Assembly (NCBI RefSeq): GCF_902459555.1 | Contig: NZ_CABPSM010000015.1 | Location: 62,001 to 126,000 of the forward strand | Direction: 5' to 3' | DNA: 64,000 nucleotides | From: Pandoraea horticolens | Lineage (GTDB): Bacteria; Pseudomonadota; Gammaproteobacteria; Burkholderiales; Burkholderiaceae | In this document: piece by piece, positions 1 to 7,625 of the stretch | Numbering within the stretch: position 1 is the stretch's first letter | How the letters are laid out: every line of letters starts with the position of its first letter | Notes under the pieces: model-generated | The model's database searches: none | Seen by the model: the letters and a program-made list of their open reading frames with translations, nothing else | Told to the model about the DNA's origin: nothing | Translations under genes and position numbers: made by a program

Positions 1-2
1 AG

Positions 3-761
3 TCCGGTGTGCTCACGCAGGGCGGCGGCAATATCGAGATGTTCTCGCATGGCAGCATCCTGCTTGGCCAGAGCCGGATCATGACGACGTTCGGGGGCGA
101 TATTCTCGGCTGGTCGTCGGAGGGGGATATCAACGCGGGGCGCGGTTCGAAGTCCACCATCGTCTATACGCCGCCCAAGCGTGAATATGACCCGTGGGGT
201 AACGTGAAACTATCGCCGCAGGTGCCGAGCACCGGCGCGGGGATCGCCACACTTAACCCGATTCCGGAGGTGAAGCCGGGCGACGTCGATCTGCTGGCGC
301 CGCTGGGAACGATCGATGCCGGCGAGGCGGGGATTCGGGTCTCGGGGAGCTTGAATCTGGTGGCGCCGCAAGTGATGAACGCAGCGAACATCCAGGTGCA
401 AGGGAAGTCGACGGGCGTTCCGGTCATCGCTGGCGTGAACGTGGCGGCGCTGACCAACGCGAGCGCCAGTGCAGCGCAAGCAGCGTCCGCCGCGCAGGAC
501 GCCGTGCAGCGTGAGCGAAGTGCCGCGCGTGCATCGCAGCCGTCGATCTTCACGGTGCGCACGTTGGGGCAGGCGACTGCGCCGGAGGCGGGGGCAGGCG
601 TTGGTACGGCGTTGCCGCTGCGATCGTCGTTTTCGCCCGAGACGGCTCGCTACAGCGCATCAAACCCGGTGCAGATCGTGGGGCTGGGCGCGAAGGTCGA
701 TCCGGCGCTCTGGGCACGTCTGAGCGACGCGGAACGCCTGGCGTTGCGGCAGGATCGATAG
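3..761 (+). CDS. Filamentous-haemagglutinin-type exoprotein, C-terminal part (5' end outside window)
   Basis: The open frame enters from the left edge and ends at TAG 759-761, so only about 252 C-terminal residues are visible. The first part is Gly/Ser/Asn-rich with beta-helix character (GGGNIEMFSHGSILLGQS, then GGDILGWSSEGDINAGRG). It resembles the end of large two-partner-secreted filamentous haemagglutinins with a DUF3739-type tail. An Ala/Gln-rich segment follows, then a Ser/Pro-rich tail. In such proteins this region lies after the beta-helical shaft and is exposed on or released from the outer membrane. No transporter (TpsB) gene is visible on this side. The family call rests on composition and phrase-level resemblance; the N-terminal TPS domain cannot be seen. 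Confidence 0.7.
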   Translation, partial: SGVLTQGGGNIEMFSHGSILLGQSRIMTTFGGDILGWSSEGDINAGRGSKSTIVYTPPKREYDPWGNVKLSPQVPSTGAGIATLNPIPEVKPGDVDLLAPLGTIDAGEAGIRVSGSLNLVAPQVMNAANIQVQGKSTGVPVIAGVNVAALTNASASAAQAASAAQDAVQRERSAARASQPSIFTVRTLGQATAPEAGAGVGTALPLRSSFSPETARYSASNPVQIVGLGAKVDPALWARLSDAERLALRQDR

Positions 762-999
762 GTGGTGAGTGAAATGTGGCCATCAATCTGGCGCTCATGC
801 GGGCTTTCCTGGACGCGGGCATCCGTTTCGCGATCCCGGCCTGCGTGCAATATCTTGCTCAAGCGTTCCGGCCCCTGGGGGTGTGTGCACCACACACTAG
901 GTGCTCAGGGGGGGCGCGAGCCTGCTGGCATAAGCGTTGCGGCGTGGTAGGATCGTTCGTGTCCACGTGATTCAGATCGTGGCATCGATCCAATCCGGT

Positions 1000-1015
1000 C
1001 CCGTCTCGAGACGGG
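1000..1015. promoter_or_regulatory. Perfect 16-bp palindrome before the histone-like gene
   Basis: CCCGTCTCGAGACGGG is a perfect inverted repeat ending 6 bases before the AGGAGG ribosome-binding site of the next gene. It could be a repressor operator or a 5' leader hairpin close to the ribosome-binding site. Function is inferred only from position and symmetry. Confidence 0.4.
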
Positions 1016-1032
1016 TACTTCAGGAGGCCAGT

Positions 1033-1662
1033 ATGTCTGCAGAGCAAAAGACGTTACATCGCGGGTTCACCATCATCACCGTTCTCGAACGCCTATCGAA
1101 GGGCCGCGCACGGCTGTCGGCCAAGGTGCTTGCCAGCGACGAAGATCACAAGCGACGCCTCGGCGGAAAAAAGCTCCTGCAAGCCAAGCGCTGGTTCGAT
1201 CACTTTGCCGATGATCTGGCCGCGCCGGTCATCGCCGGACTCAAGCACACCATCGATCTGGAGTTGGCCGCTGCTGCGAAGGCTGCATCGAAGACGCCCG
1301 CCAAGCCGGCAGCCCCCAAGGCTCCTAAAGCCACCAAGCCGGCTAAACCTGCGAAGGCCGTGAAGGCCGCCAAGCCGAAAAAAGCGGCGAAGGCGGACAA
1401 GCCCGATAAGGTGGTGAAGCCGCGCAAGTCGTCCAAAGCTGTCGCCGCGACGAAGCGGGTACAGGGGCTGAGAGTAGGCAATGGTTCGTCTGCCGCCGTA
1501 GGCGCGGCCAATGGCGCGGCGCGGGCAAAGTCGGTGAGAATGGCCAAACCCGTTGCGGCTGGCAGTGCCGCGAAAACGCGTAAGCGCACCGCGTCGTCAG
1601 CACCCGCCGGAGCATCGGCACCCAAGCCGTTCAAGACGGCACCGGGTCGTAGCACGACGTAG
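1033..1662 (+). CDS. Histone H1-like Lys/Ala/Pro-rich protein
   Basis: The 209-residue protein starts at ATG 1033 behind a strong AGGAGG (1022-1027); the longer frame upstream lacks a comparable site. Residues 1-80 form a compact-looking, mostly helical N-terminal part (LERLSKGRARLSAKVL, then KRWFDHFADDLAAPVIAGL). From about residue 85 the chain becomes a low-complexity basic tail with repeated AKPAKP/KAAKPKK units, like eukaryotic histone H1 and bacterial H1-like proteins such as those of Bordetella. Such tails usually bind DNA non-specifically and affect nucleoid structure. The N-terminal part is not a family I can name. A terminator follows at 1728, so it is likely monocistronic. Repetitive Lys codons make length variation between strains likely. 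Confidence 0.6.
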   Translation: MSAEQKTLHRGFTIITVLERLSKGRARLSAKVLASDEDHKRRLGGKKLLQAKRWFDHFADDLAAPVIAGLKHTIDLELAAAAKAASKTPAKPAAPKAPKATKPAKPAKAVKAAKPKKAAKADKPDKVVKPRKSSKAVAATKRVQGLRVGNGSSAAVGAANGAARAKSVRMAKPVAAGSAAKTRKRTASSAPAGASAPKPFKTAPGRSTT

Positions 1663-1727
1663 CGTTACACGAGGGCGAGCGGCGCATATCGGGAGCGATT
1701 GCCGCGACGTCACAAGACTTCTGTTCA

Positions 1728-1765
1728 ACGGCGCGCGCCAGTCCGGCGACGCGCCGTTTTTCTTT
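1728..1765 (+). terminator. Intrinsic terminator of the histone-like gene
   Basis: Stem ACGGCGCG (1728-1735) pairs with CGCGCCGT (1750-1757), followed by TTTTTCTTT. Confidence 0.75.
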
Positions 1766-1964
1766 GGGCCGATGAGCCGAAAGCGCTTGTATGCGGGGCG
1801 GGCGAATATGACGCCTCGCGTATTGGGCGGGGGATGGCGGATATCACGGTCACCGAATCGATTGCGGCACGGGCGACATATGCTGGGAATTTCATGTGTT
1901 GCAAACGCACCACCCGTGTACAGACTTTGTCGCGGACGTGTCAAAATGCTCCCGCTTTCCGATC

Positions 1965-2003
1965 ACTAGCGGTGCTTTTCCTTCGCAGGAAAGCACCGCT
2001 AGT
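1965..2003. promoter_or_regulatory. Long near-perfect hairpin upstream of the porin
   Basis: The arms (1965-1982 and 1987-2003, read outward ACTAGCGGTGCTTT...) pair over 17 bp with a single bulged T and a TCGC loop. AT-rich DNA (TATTTAATAAG) follows. It could be a second terminator insulating the porin gene or a regulatory stem in its leader. The lack of a clean U-tract leaves the role open. Confidence 0.5.
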
Positions 2004-2135
2004 TATTTAATAAGTACTCCATTGCATATGCGGTTGCAGCAAGCCTCGTATCGCTGACGTGAGCAACCGACATCGACCGGGGATGTCCGCAGTGACGGAC
2101 CGAAAAAATATAAGACCACCATCAAAGAGGAAAAC

Positions 2136-3311
2136 ATGAAGCGCTTCCAACTCACGGCGCTGGCTGCTGCCAGTTTTGCCGTCGCCGCACCGGCGATGGC
2201 CCAGAGCAACGTCACGCTCTATGGTGTGATCGACGCGGGCATCGGTTACGTCAACAATGTGGCAAGCGGCCTGAATGCCAAGGGCGCGCACAACTTCCAG
2301 GCCGTGAGCGGCATTGGCCAGGGCAACCGTTGGGGCCTGAAGGGCTCGGAAGATTTGGGCGGCGGCCTGAAGGCGGTGTTCGTGTTGGAAAATGGTTTCA
2401 GCCTGACCAACGGCGGCTTGCTGCAAAACAGCCGCATGTTCGGTCGTCAGGCATACGTGGGGTTGCAGAGCACGCAGGCGGGTACCGTGACGATCGGTCG
2501 TCAATATGACGCCGTGGTCGATTTCGTGAGCCCGATCACGTCGGCCAAGCAGTGGGCGACGCAGTATGGCGCGCACGTCGGAGACATCGACAACCTGTAC
2601 AACTCGTTCCGCGTCAACAACTCGATCAAGTACACGAGTGTGAACTACAGCGGGTTCTCGTTCGGCGCGTTGTACGGCTTCAGCAACGAAGCCAACACCG
2701 GCAGCGGCACGGGCTTCTCGCATAACAACGCGTTCAGCCTTGGTGCTTCGTATGCCAACGGCCCGCTCACGGCGGCACTTGGCTATATGCACCTGGCAAG
2801 CCCGGGCACGGCCAACGGCAGTGGTGCTGTGACGAACGATTACTCGAGCGCCACCGACATCTTCTATACGAGCGCCGTCGACAAGCACGACATCGCGGCG
2901 GCTGGCGTGTCGTACCAGATTCAGGCTGCTACGGTCGGTTTCGTGTACAGCTACGCCAAGGTTCGCTACACGAATCAGTCGTCGATTCGTGTGAATACGT
3001 TTGAACTGAACGGCAAGTATCAGGTGACGCCGAACCTGCTGGGTGGTCTGGCCTTCATCTACAGCGATGGCAGCGTGGGTGGTGCAACGGCGCTCTCGGG
3101 CATCACTAAGGGCACGAAGCCGCGCTGGTTCCAGGTCAACGCGGGGGGTGTGTACTCGTTCAGCAAGCGCACGGAAACGTACCTGACGGGTGTCTACCAG
3201 CGCGCAACGGGTGACGCTGTCGTGGCCGCGATCGACAATGTTGGCGGCCCGACGGGCACGGGCGCGCAGTCGCAAATCGCCGTCATCGCTGGCATGCGCC
3301 ACAAGTTCTAA
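2136..3311 (+). CDS. Gram-negative trimeric porin (OmpC/Porin_4 type)
   Basis: The 391-residue outer-membrane protein begins with a classic signal peptide (MKRFQLTALAAASFAVAAPAMA, cleavage after AMA). Mature QSNVTLYGVIDAGIGYV is the first beta-strand typical of Burkholderiales porins. GLKGSEDLGGGLKAVFVLENGF and RQAYVGLQ are further family signatures. The chain ends in GMRHKF with a C-terminal Phe, the BAM recognition signal for a 16-stranded barrel. An AGAGGAAAAC ribosome-binding site precedes the ATG. It should form a general diffusion pore; substrate preference cannot be read. It stands alone between two long intergenic regions and is a distant paralogue of the porin at 8883. Confidence 0.92.
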   Translation: MKRFQLTALAAASFAVAAPAMAQSNVTLYGVIDAGIGYVNNVASGLNAKGAHNFQAVSGIGQGNRWGLKGSEDLGGGLKAVFVLENGFSLTNGGLLQNSRMFGRQAYVGLQSTQAGTVTIGRQYDAVVDFVSPITSAKQWATQYGAHVGDIDNLYNSFRVNNSIKYTSVNYSGFSFGALYGFSNEANTGSGTGFSHNNAFSLGASYANGPLTAALGYMHLASPGTANGSGAVTNDYSSATDIFYTSAVDKHDIAAAGVSYQIQAATVGFVYSYAKVRYTNQSSIRVNTFELNGKYQVTPNLLGGLAFIYSDGSVGGATALSGITKGTKPRWFQVNAGGVYSFSKRTETYLTGVYQRATGDAVVAAIDNVGGPTGTGAQSQIAVIAGMRHKF

Positions 3312-3796
3312 GGTGGATTTCAGGCCGATTCGCACACAGTATCGTCGGCATGACCGGCGGGGGAGGCCGATGCCATTCCTCTGGTTGCAACGGGCTCCGC
3401 CGCCTGCCGGTGGGGCCCTGTGTATTGGGGAAGGCCAATCCGTGTGCATTTCACCCACTTTATGTGTATAATCACGACCTTGTCCAAAATATGGGCAGTG
3501 CGGGGGGTGGCGCTCACTGACGAACGATGAGTGTCTGCTTCGCCATCAATCAACCGTTCAGCCAGTCTGGAAGGCGCGATGCGGGTTCGCGGTAGCGAGC
3601 GGGGCGTCGAATGCCAATCGGGAGATCGCAGAGGAGGTGAGTCGCGGTCCCGCCGGATGTGGTGTAGTGCAAGTCCGTAGCAAGTCCGTTCGTCGCGCCT
3701 GGCAGGAGGAGTCTCCGGCAGGGCGGGGAAGGGTGTCTTTGCTCGGTAAGTTAAATATCCGGCTCGAATGAGCCGAATCACTATTCGAGATATTGC
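3312..3796. other. Long leader/intergenic region upstream of rpsU
   Basis: This 485-bp stretch has no plausible gene. It contains a consensus -10 element (3467-3472) and then about 320 bases of GC-rich sequence with many short self-complementary segments and the tandem CAAGTCCG-TAG-CAAGTCCG (around 3670-3687). An AGGAGG at about 3632 is not followed by a usable start codon. It may be a structured 5' untranslated region of rpsU; it matches no riboswitch I recognise. Confidence 0.5.
3467..3472 (+). promoter_or_regulatory. Candidate -10 element of rpsU
   Basis: TATAAT is a perfect sigma70 -10 hexamer in a locally AT-rich tract (TTTATGTGTATAATCACG). No good -35 is found at 16-18 bp spacing. If used, the rpsU mRNA has a leader of about 320 nt. 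Confidence 0.45.
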
Positions 3797-4009
3797 ATGA
3801 CCAAGATCGTTATCAAAGACGGTGAACCCGTTGAAGTTGCACTGCGTCGTTTCCGTCGCGCTATCGACGGCACGGGCCTGATCAAGGAAGTCAAGGCACG
3901 CGCTGCTTACGAAAAGCCGACGGCTGAGCGCAAGCGCAAGAAGGCTGCTGCCGTGGCCCGTCTGCGTAAGCGTCTGCGCAGCCAGACGCTGAAGAAGAAG
4001 ATGTACTAA
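3797..4009 (+). CDS. rpsU: 30S ribosomal protein S21
   Basis: The 70-residue protein ([20 protein letters not shown] at the start, [14 protein letters not shown] at the end) is full-length S21. S21 is a small-subunit protein near the anti-Shine-Dalgarno end of 16S rRNA and helps initiation. In many Burkholderiales rpsU sits directly before yqeY-dnaG. Here the yqeY-dnaG pair lies 59 kb away, so this copy is solitary with its own promoter region and terminator. Burkholderia genomes can carry several rpsU copies, so this may be one of a set. Confidence 0.97.
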   Translation: MTKIVIKDGEPVEVALRRFRRAIDGTGLIKEVKARAAYEKPTAERKRKKAAAVARLRKRLRSQTLKKKMY

Positions 4010-4051
4010 GCACGTCGTTGCGCCGTTGGCGCAGTGAAGTGCGAAGTCAAG

Positions 4052-4076
4052 AACCCGCCGCGAGGCGGGTTTTTTT
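4052..4076 (+). terminator. rpsU intrinsic terminator
   Basis: AACCCGCC-GCGA-GGCGGGTT stem-loop directly followed by a run of T. Confidence 0.9.
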
Positions 4077-4167
4077 ATGGATGGAAGCGGCGTATCGGTT
4101 TGCTACACTCATGGCCGTCGCTGCCACGCCGCGATCGCTTTATCCTCTGACTCCCTACGATTCTGAT

Positions 4168-4641
4168 ATGAAAACGTTGACTTTCGCTGCGCTCGACACG
4201 CTGACACAACAAGCCGAGCAGTCGCCGCGTGCCCGCATGAACCAGAACCTGCACGAGTCGCTGGAAGATCCGATTCAGCGTCTGGCCATTGCGATGGAGC
4301 CGGCAACGTACATTCGCCCGCATCTGCATCGCCATACGTGGGAGTTGCTCACGGCGCTGCGCGGCCGTCTTATTGTGCTGACGTTCGACGAAGCGGGTAT
4401 CGTCACCGACCGCAAGGTGCTCGGAGAGGACGCGAGCGTAGCGGAGACGCCGCAGGGCACCCATCACACCGTGCTGTCGCTGGATCCGGGGGCCGTGATT
4501 TTCGAAGTGAAGCATGGTCCGTACCGTCCGTTCGTCGAGTCCGATTACGCGAGCTGGTCGGCACCGGCAGACACCCCCGAAGCCGCAGCGTTCATGGCGT
4601 GGGTCAAGACGGCGCAGGTGGGTGAGCGCTGGACAGCCTGA
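4168..4641 (+). CDS. WbuC-family cupin metalloprotein
   Basis: This 157-residue protein is called from ATG 4168 (MKTLTFAALDTL); the frame is open upstream, but that extension runs back over the rpsU terminator. It contains a single cupin barrel: RPHLHRHTWELLTALRG supplies the His and Glu metal ligands of cupin motif 1, and ETPQGTHHTVLSLDPGAVIFEVKHGPY forms motif 2. The family is named after the E. coli O-antigen-locus gene wbuC; its reaction is unknown. There are no sugar-biosynthesis genes nearby. Confidence is high for the fold and low for function. Confidence 0.8.
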   Translation: MKTLTFAALDTLTQQAEQSPRARMNQNLHESLEDPIQRLAIAMEPATYIRPHLHRHTWELLTALRGRLIVLTFDEAGIVTDRKVLGEDASVAETPQGTHHTVLSLDPGAVIFEVKHGPYRPFVESDYASWSAPADTPEAAAFMAWVKTAQVGERWTA

Positions 4642-4996
4642 TGCTCGATAAAGCTCCAATGGCGCGCAATTCGATGGCGCTGTTGGGGCGTCAGCGCGTT
4701 CAGCCCTGAAACTCGATGGCCATGGCGAGCAGCGCTGTGGCCGCTGAGTCGACTGCACCACGCCAGTCGATCCAGTCGACGGTTTCGGGTGGGATAGCGT
4801 CTGACTTGCTGTTGCCAGGGCGTGCCAACGGTATTCATGAAACCCCGGTAAGCCGGCCGACTGTGAGGGCTGGCTCAGCACGCGATTGATGGATGAGGCG
4901 CAGTCGTTTGTCACGCGGCCAGACGCAAAGGCGTTGGCAGGTGAGGCGGCACCGAAGGCATAGGTATCGCAGCGAACGCCGCAATCCATATCTGGA
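4642..4996. other. Gene-poor stretch before tRNA-Arg
   Basis: This 355-bp region has no supported gene. A frame open on the minus strand reads through it into the cupin gene, but it shows no recognisable domain and no ribosome-binding site. It may be a decayed remnant beside the tRNA. Confidence 0.4.
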
Positions 4997-5071
4997 TGGT
5001 CCCCCCGACAGGAATCGAACCTGTATCTAGCGCTTAGGAGGCACTCGTTCTATCCATTGAACTACAGGGAG
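4997..5071 (-). tRNA. tRNA-Arg (anticodon CCU)
   Basis: Read on the minus strand, the 75-nt sequence folds as a complete cloverleaf with encoded CCA. The acceptor CTCCCTG pairs with CGGGGGG (two G-U pairs), then discriminator A. The D stem is GTTC/GAAC, the anticodon stem AGTGC/GCGCT with loop CTCCTAA (anticodon CCT), and the T arm ACAGG-TTCGATT-CCTGT. It decodes AGG. tRNA-Arg(CCU) genes are frequent integration targets, but no integrase is present here. Confidence 0.95.
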
Positions 5072-5716
5072 AGACTGCATTCTATCCATTAGCGCGACGC
5101 CCTTTGAAATCAGGGACATCGCCTTATTCTACGGGGCTTTCCGGCTGATTGTGATACCCCTAACGTATCACGCCAGATCACCCCGCAACCTGCTGTATCA
5201 CGTTGTGGCCGCTGCAAATCTGCTACAGCACGGAAGCATGCTGGCATTCATTTTGCAAATCAGTGCACATCGGCCACTTAGGCTTAACACGAGCGCAAGA
5301 GTATAGCAAAAACGTTTCACGTGAAGGCGCGGGCGTTAGCTTATGTACTCGAAATGGATGTCGATATCGAAGGCGACAGGAAACATCGACGAGATGTTGG
5401 CCTTACACTTTCGGGCGTAGCGTTGTTTTCGATAGCGATGCCCTCCTGACGCGATCCGTCTACCCTTGTCTGCCCGTTGCCGGGTTTTCGCATCGACACG
5501 CTCACGCACGTTTTGCAGAAATGGAGCGACGTCGGCGTCGCGTTTCCCCGTCACCGAGATGAAGCGCGAATCGAAGTCCGGCAGAGCCCCGTCCAACAGG
5601 TTCACGAAAACCATCGCCATCGGGCTTCACCACCGTCTATGTTCCGCCGACGGTTGCCGGGAATGCGAATCATGAGGGCGACGCGAGGCGGATCGCAGCC
5701 TCGCGCCACCATCGCT
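5072..5716. other. Gene-poor region downstream of the metallo-hydrolase, next to tRNA
   Basis: No confident gene lies in these 645 bp. Base composition is visibly more AT-rich than its neighbours between about 5080 and 5430. TCTATCCATT, part of the tRNA D-arm region, recurs at about 5084-5093. A TTCACGTGAA palindrome lies at 5316-5325. A minus-strand frame of 94 codons (5336-5620) has mixed composition, weak support and no family I know. The region may be a scar of past integration at the tRNA. Confidence 0.4.
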
Positions 5717-6562
5717 TTAGGCTTCGGTCATGTAAAGCAGGTCGTATTCGTTCCGCGTCCGCTTGATTCTCGCGAAGCCGAGTTCGCCCAAATGCATACC
5801 GGCGATCAAAAGTCCCTCCGAACTGACCATGTCCAGAAGCCTCGATCGTGTGGTGGCCGCCCGTGTGGGGTCTTGATCGAATGCAATCGAGACGTCGGGG
5901 CGTTCAATCTGGATGTGAGGAAAATGCACGACATCCCCCCAAACCAGCAAGCTTTGATCCCGGGATTCGACGAGGTATCCCGTGTGTCCATCGGTGTGCC
6001 CCGGCAATGACATCGCGCGGATGCCCGGAAGCACCTCCCCATCATCGAAAGTCCGCAGCCTGTCGCTGTAGCCATCGAACACCTGACGGGCTATTCGGAA
6101 GTTGCCGCGTGCCCGCTCGCTCGCACGACTGAGATTTCCCTCATCCTGCCAAAATCCGACCTCTCGCCAATGAGCGACCAGCTCCGCGTTCGGGAAGGCA
6201 ATCTGTCCGGCGGCATTCACGAGTCCCCCGACATGGTCGGGATGGGCGTGTGTGAGCAGGATCGTGTCGACCGAGGACGGTTCGATACCGGCGAGCAGCA
6301 GATTGGCCTTCAGATGGCCACCCCATTGCTTGATACCGCCAGCCCCGCCATCGATGAGGATGGTGCGACCCGCGCCGCGTACCACATAGCAGTTGATATG
6401 CACGGCGTCGGGCACCGTCTGCCCGGCATCACGCTGCATTCTGAACGCCTCGGACGCCTCGATATTCGAGAGAAAGTCGAGGCTGGCGGTGAGGTAGCCA
6501 TCGCTGATGGCGGTAACGGTGAAATCGCCAACTTGCTGGCTCGGAAAGACGGGAACGGGCAC
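5717..6562 (-). CDS. MBL-fold metallo-hydrolase
   Basis: The 281-residue protein carries the metallo-beta-lactamase signature THAHPDH at residues 104-110, giving the His/Asp ligands of a dinuclear zinc site. A later His occurs in LPGHTDGHTGY, an Asp in WGDVVHFPH, and a final His in AGMHLG. It has no signal peptide and is probably a cytoplasmic hydrolase of the AttM/lactonase-like branch, acting on a lactone or ester. It is the last gene of a leftward operon: 18 bp follow the tautomerase-like gene, which follows a barrel-like gene. The lactonase specificity is inference only. Confidence 0.85.
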   Translation of the reverse strand: MPVPVFPSQQVGDFTVTAISDGYLTASLDFLSNIEASEAFRMQRDAGQTVPDAVHINCYVVRGAGRTILIDGGAGGIKQWGGHLKANLLLAGIEPSSVDTILLTHAHPDHVGGLVNAAGQIAFPNAELVAHWREVGFWQDEGNLSRASERARGNFRIARQVFDGYSDRLRTFDDGEVLPGIRAMSLPGHTDGHTGYLVESRDQSLLVWGDVVHFPHIQIERPDVSIAFDQDPTRAATTRSRLLDMVSSEGLLIAGMHLGELGFARIKRTRNEYDLLYMTEA

Positions 6563-6580
6563 AACACTTCTCCTGATCGA

Positions 6581-6907
6581 TTAATTTCGAGCGTGGATGC
6601 TCGGCGCCGCGTAGCCAAAACAACGAATGCGTGCCGTGAGACCTGTGCGGCGGGCAATGGCGCTCTCCAAGCCTTCCATGAACTGATTCATTACCGCGGG
6701 CGTGCGAAACGTCTCGAGGCGATACTGGATTTCCGCGAAGACGGGATGGCCGTGGCCATGCCGAACATCCAGATAGATGACGTGAACGTTTTCGAGTTTG
6801 GCCTCGAGGACGTTCGTACAAAGCTCGACACAGTCGCGGGAAAGCCCGGCAAGGCGCTCTCCGGAAGGCATGCTTCCCGCCTCGATATGGAATGTGACGT
6901 TCGGCAT
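6581..6907 (-). CDS. Tautomerase-superfamily-like protein
   Basis: This 108-residue protein begins Met-Pro, so processed Pro1 could act as catalytic base as in 4-oxalocrotonate tautomerase and CHMI. The chain (MPNVTFHIEAGSMPSGERLA, later VIYLDVRHGHGHPVFAEIQY) fits a beta-alpha-beta tautomerase fold and is longer than the 62-residue 4-OT. It sits 7 bp after the upstream barrel-like gene and 18 bp before the MBL hydrolase, which suggests one pathway. The exact substrate is unknown. Confidence 0.6.
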   Translation of the reverse strand: MPNVTFHIEAGSMPSGERLAGLSRDCVELCTNVLEAKLENVHVIYLDVRHGHGHPVFAEIQYRLETFRTPAVMNQFMEGLESAIARRTGLTARIRCFGYAAPSIHARN

Positions 6908-6914
6908 TGCAGAC

Positions 6915-7460
6915 CTACTTTGTCGACGCTGTCGAAAGAGGGCGGGGGCTTGTCAGTTGCTCTGTCATCGGTGCGTACAGATGAAGGCCATCGACGATGC
7001 TCTCGACAAGCGGAGCGTTTGCCCGCGGCAGAACGGCGAGCCAGCGGTGCTCCGGAAACTTCTCCAACGCAACGGCGTGCATGGCCAGCGGCTCGAGGCC
7101 CATCCGAATCAGAGGATCGGGGCCACTTGAACAAAGCACGAGGATTTCATCGGCACCGACCGCCGGCGCAAGACCAATATCGCTATACAGATTTCGGTGC
7201 CAGTCGGTGATGTGTTGCTGCCACCTCGCGAAATTGCCACCGCCTTTCTGACGATATTCCTCTCCCATCAGCACTTCCAGGCCGTCAATCGTGTGGATGG
7301 CGAGATAGACGGGGCAGCCGTCGCTAATCGACCGGAAGCGTTGCGATGTGTGAAAGCCGGTGACCGAGATCAGGGCGGGCAGCTTTTCAAGGCTGTAGAA
7401 GTCGTTCCATTCGGCTTCGCTGTGAGAATCGGCGAAGCTGCATTCCACGGTGTAGATCAT
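6915..7460 (-). CDS. Conserved hypothetical protein, possible dimeric alpha/beta-barrel fold
   Basis: This 181-residue protein is first in the leftward operon and divergent from the LysR gene. The N-terminal MIYTVECSFADSHSEAEWND and a repeat-like second half (EILVLCSSGPDPL, HRWLAVLPR) suggest two ferredoxin-like halves, as in EthD/antibiotic-monooxygenase-type dimeric barrels. I do not recognise a characterised homologue. Such proteins often bind or isomerise hydrophobic catabolic intermediates. The neighbouring tautomerase and MBL hydrolase fit an uncharacterised catabolic module. Confidence 0.5.
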   Translation of the reverse strand: MIYTVECSFADSHSEAEWNDFYSLEKLPALISVTGFHTSQRFRSISDGCPVYLAIHTIDGLEVLMGEEYRQKGGGNFARWQQHITDWHRNLYSDIGLAPAVGADEILVLCSSGPDPLIRMGLEPLAMHAVALEKFPEHRWLAVLPRANAPLVESIVDGLHLYAPMTEQLTSPRPLSTASTK

Positions 7461-7546
7461 CAGATTGTCCTCTGTACCGGATGAGCACCTTGCTGCGAAA
7501 AACGCATTCTTAGTGCGGTAACGTAATGGTAATCTGGCATTTTCAG

Positions 7547-7565
7547 CGTTTATAGCGAATTAACG
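7547..7565. promoter_or_regulatory. Imperfect inverted repeat in the LysR divergent promoter region
   Basis: CGTTTAT-AGCGA-ATTAACG lies between the divergent operon (7460) and the LysR gene (7626). Its place and dyad form suit a LysR-type binding site. One arm position mismatches. Confidence 0.3.
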
Positions 7566-7625
7566 TCAGTCTTCAGTGATGTTTGCTCAAGCTGACCCGA
7601 GCACGTTCGAATCGACGAGACCCCC

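Larger units (their letters stand above)
1663..2135. other. Intergenic region between histone-like gene and porin
   Basis: This 473-bp region has no convincing gene. It contains the terminator at 1728-1765 and a long hairpin at 1965-2003. The last 130 bases must contain the porin promoter and leader. The small frames here show no protein-like composition. Confidence 0.6.

Noticed and set aside
3480-3796. RNase P RNA or a cobalamin riboswitch in the rpsU leader
   Set aside because: GCGGTCCCGCC superficially resembles part of a cobalamin element, but the other conserved boxes are missing and the downstream gene does not fit; RNase P core motifs are absent.
5203-5620. Small genes on either strand between 5203 and 5620
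   Set aside because: Two overlapping antisense frames with no ribosome-binding site, no domain and no favourable composition; left as gene-poor DNA.
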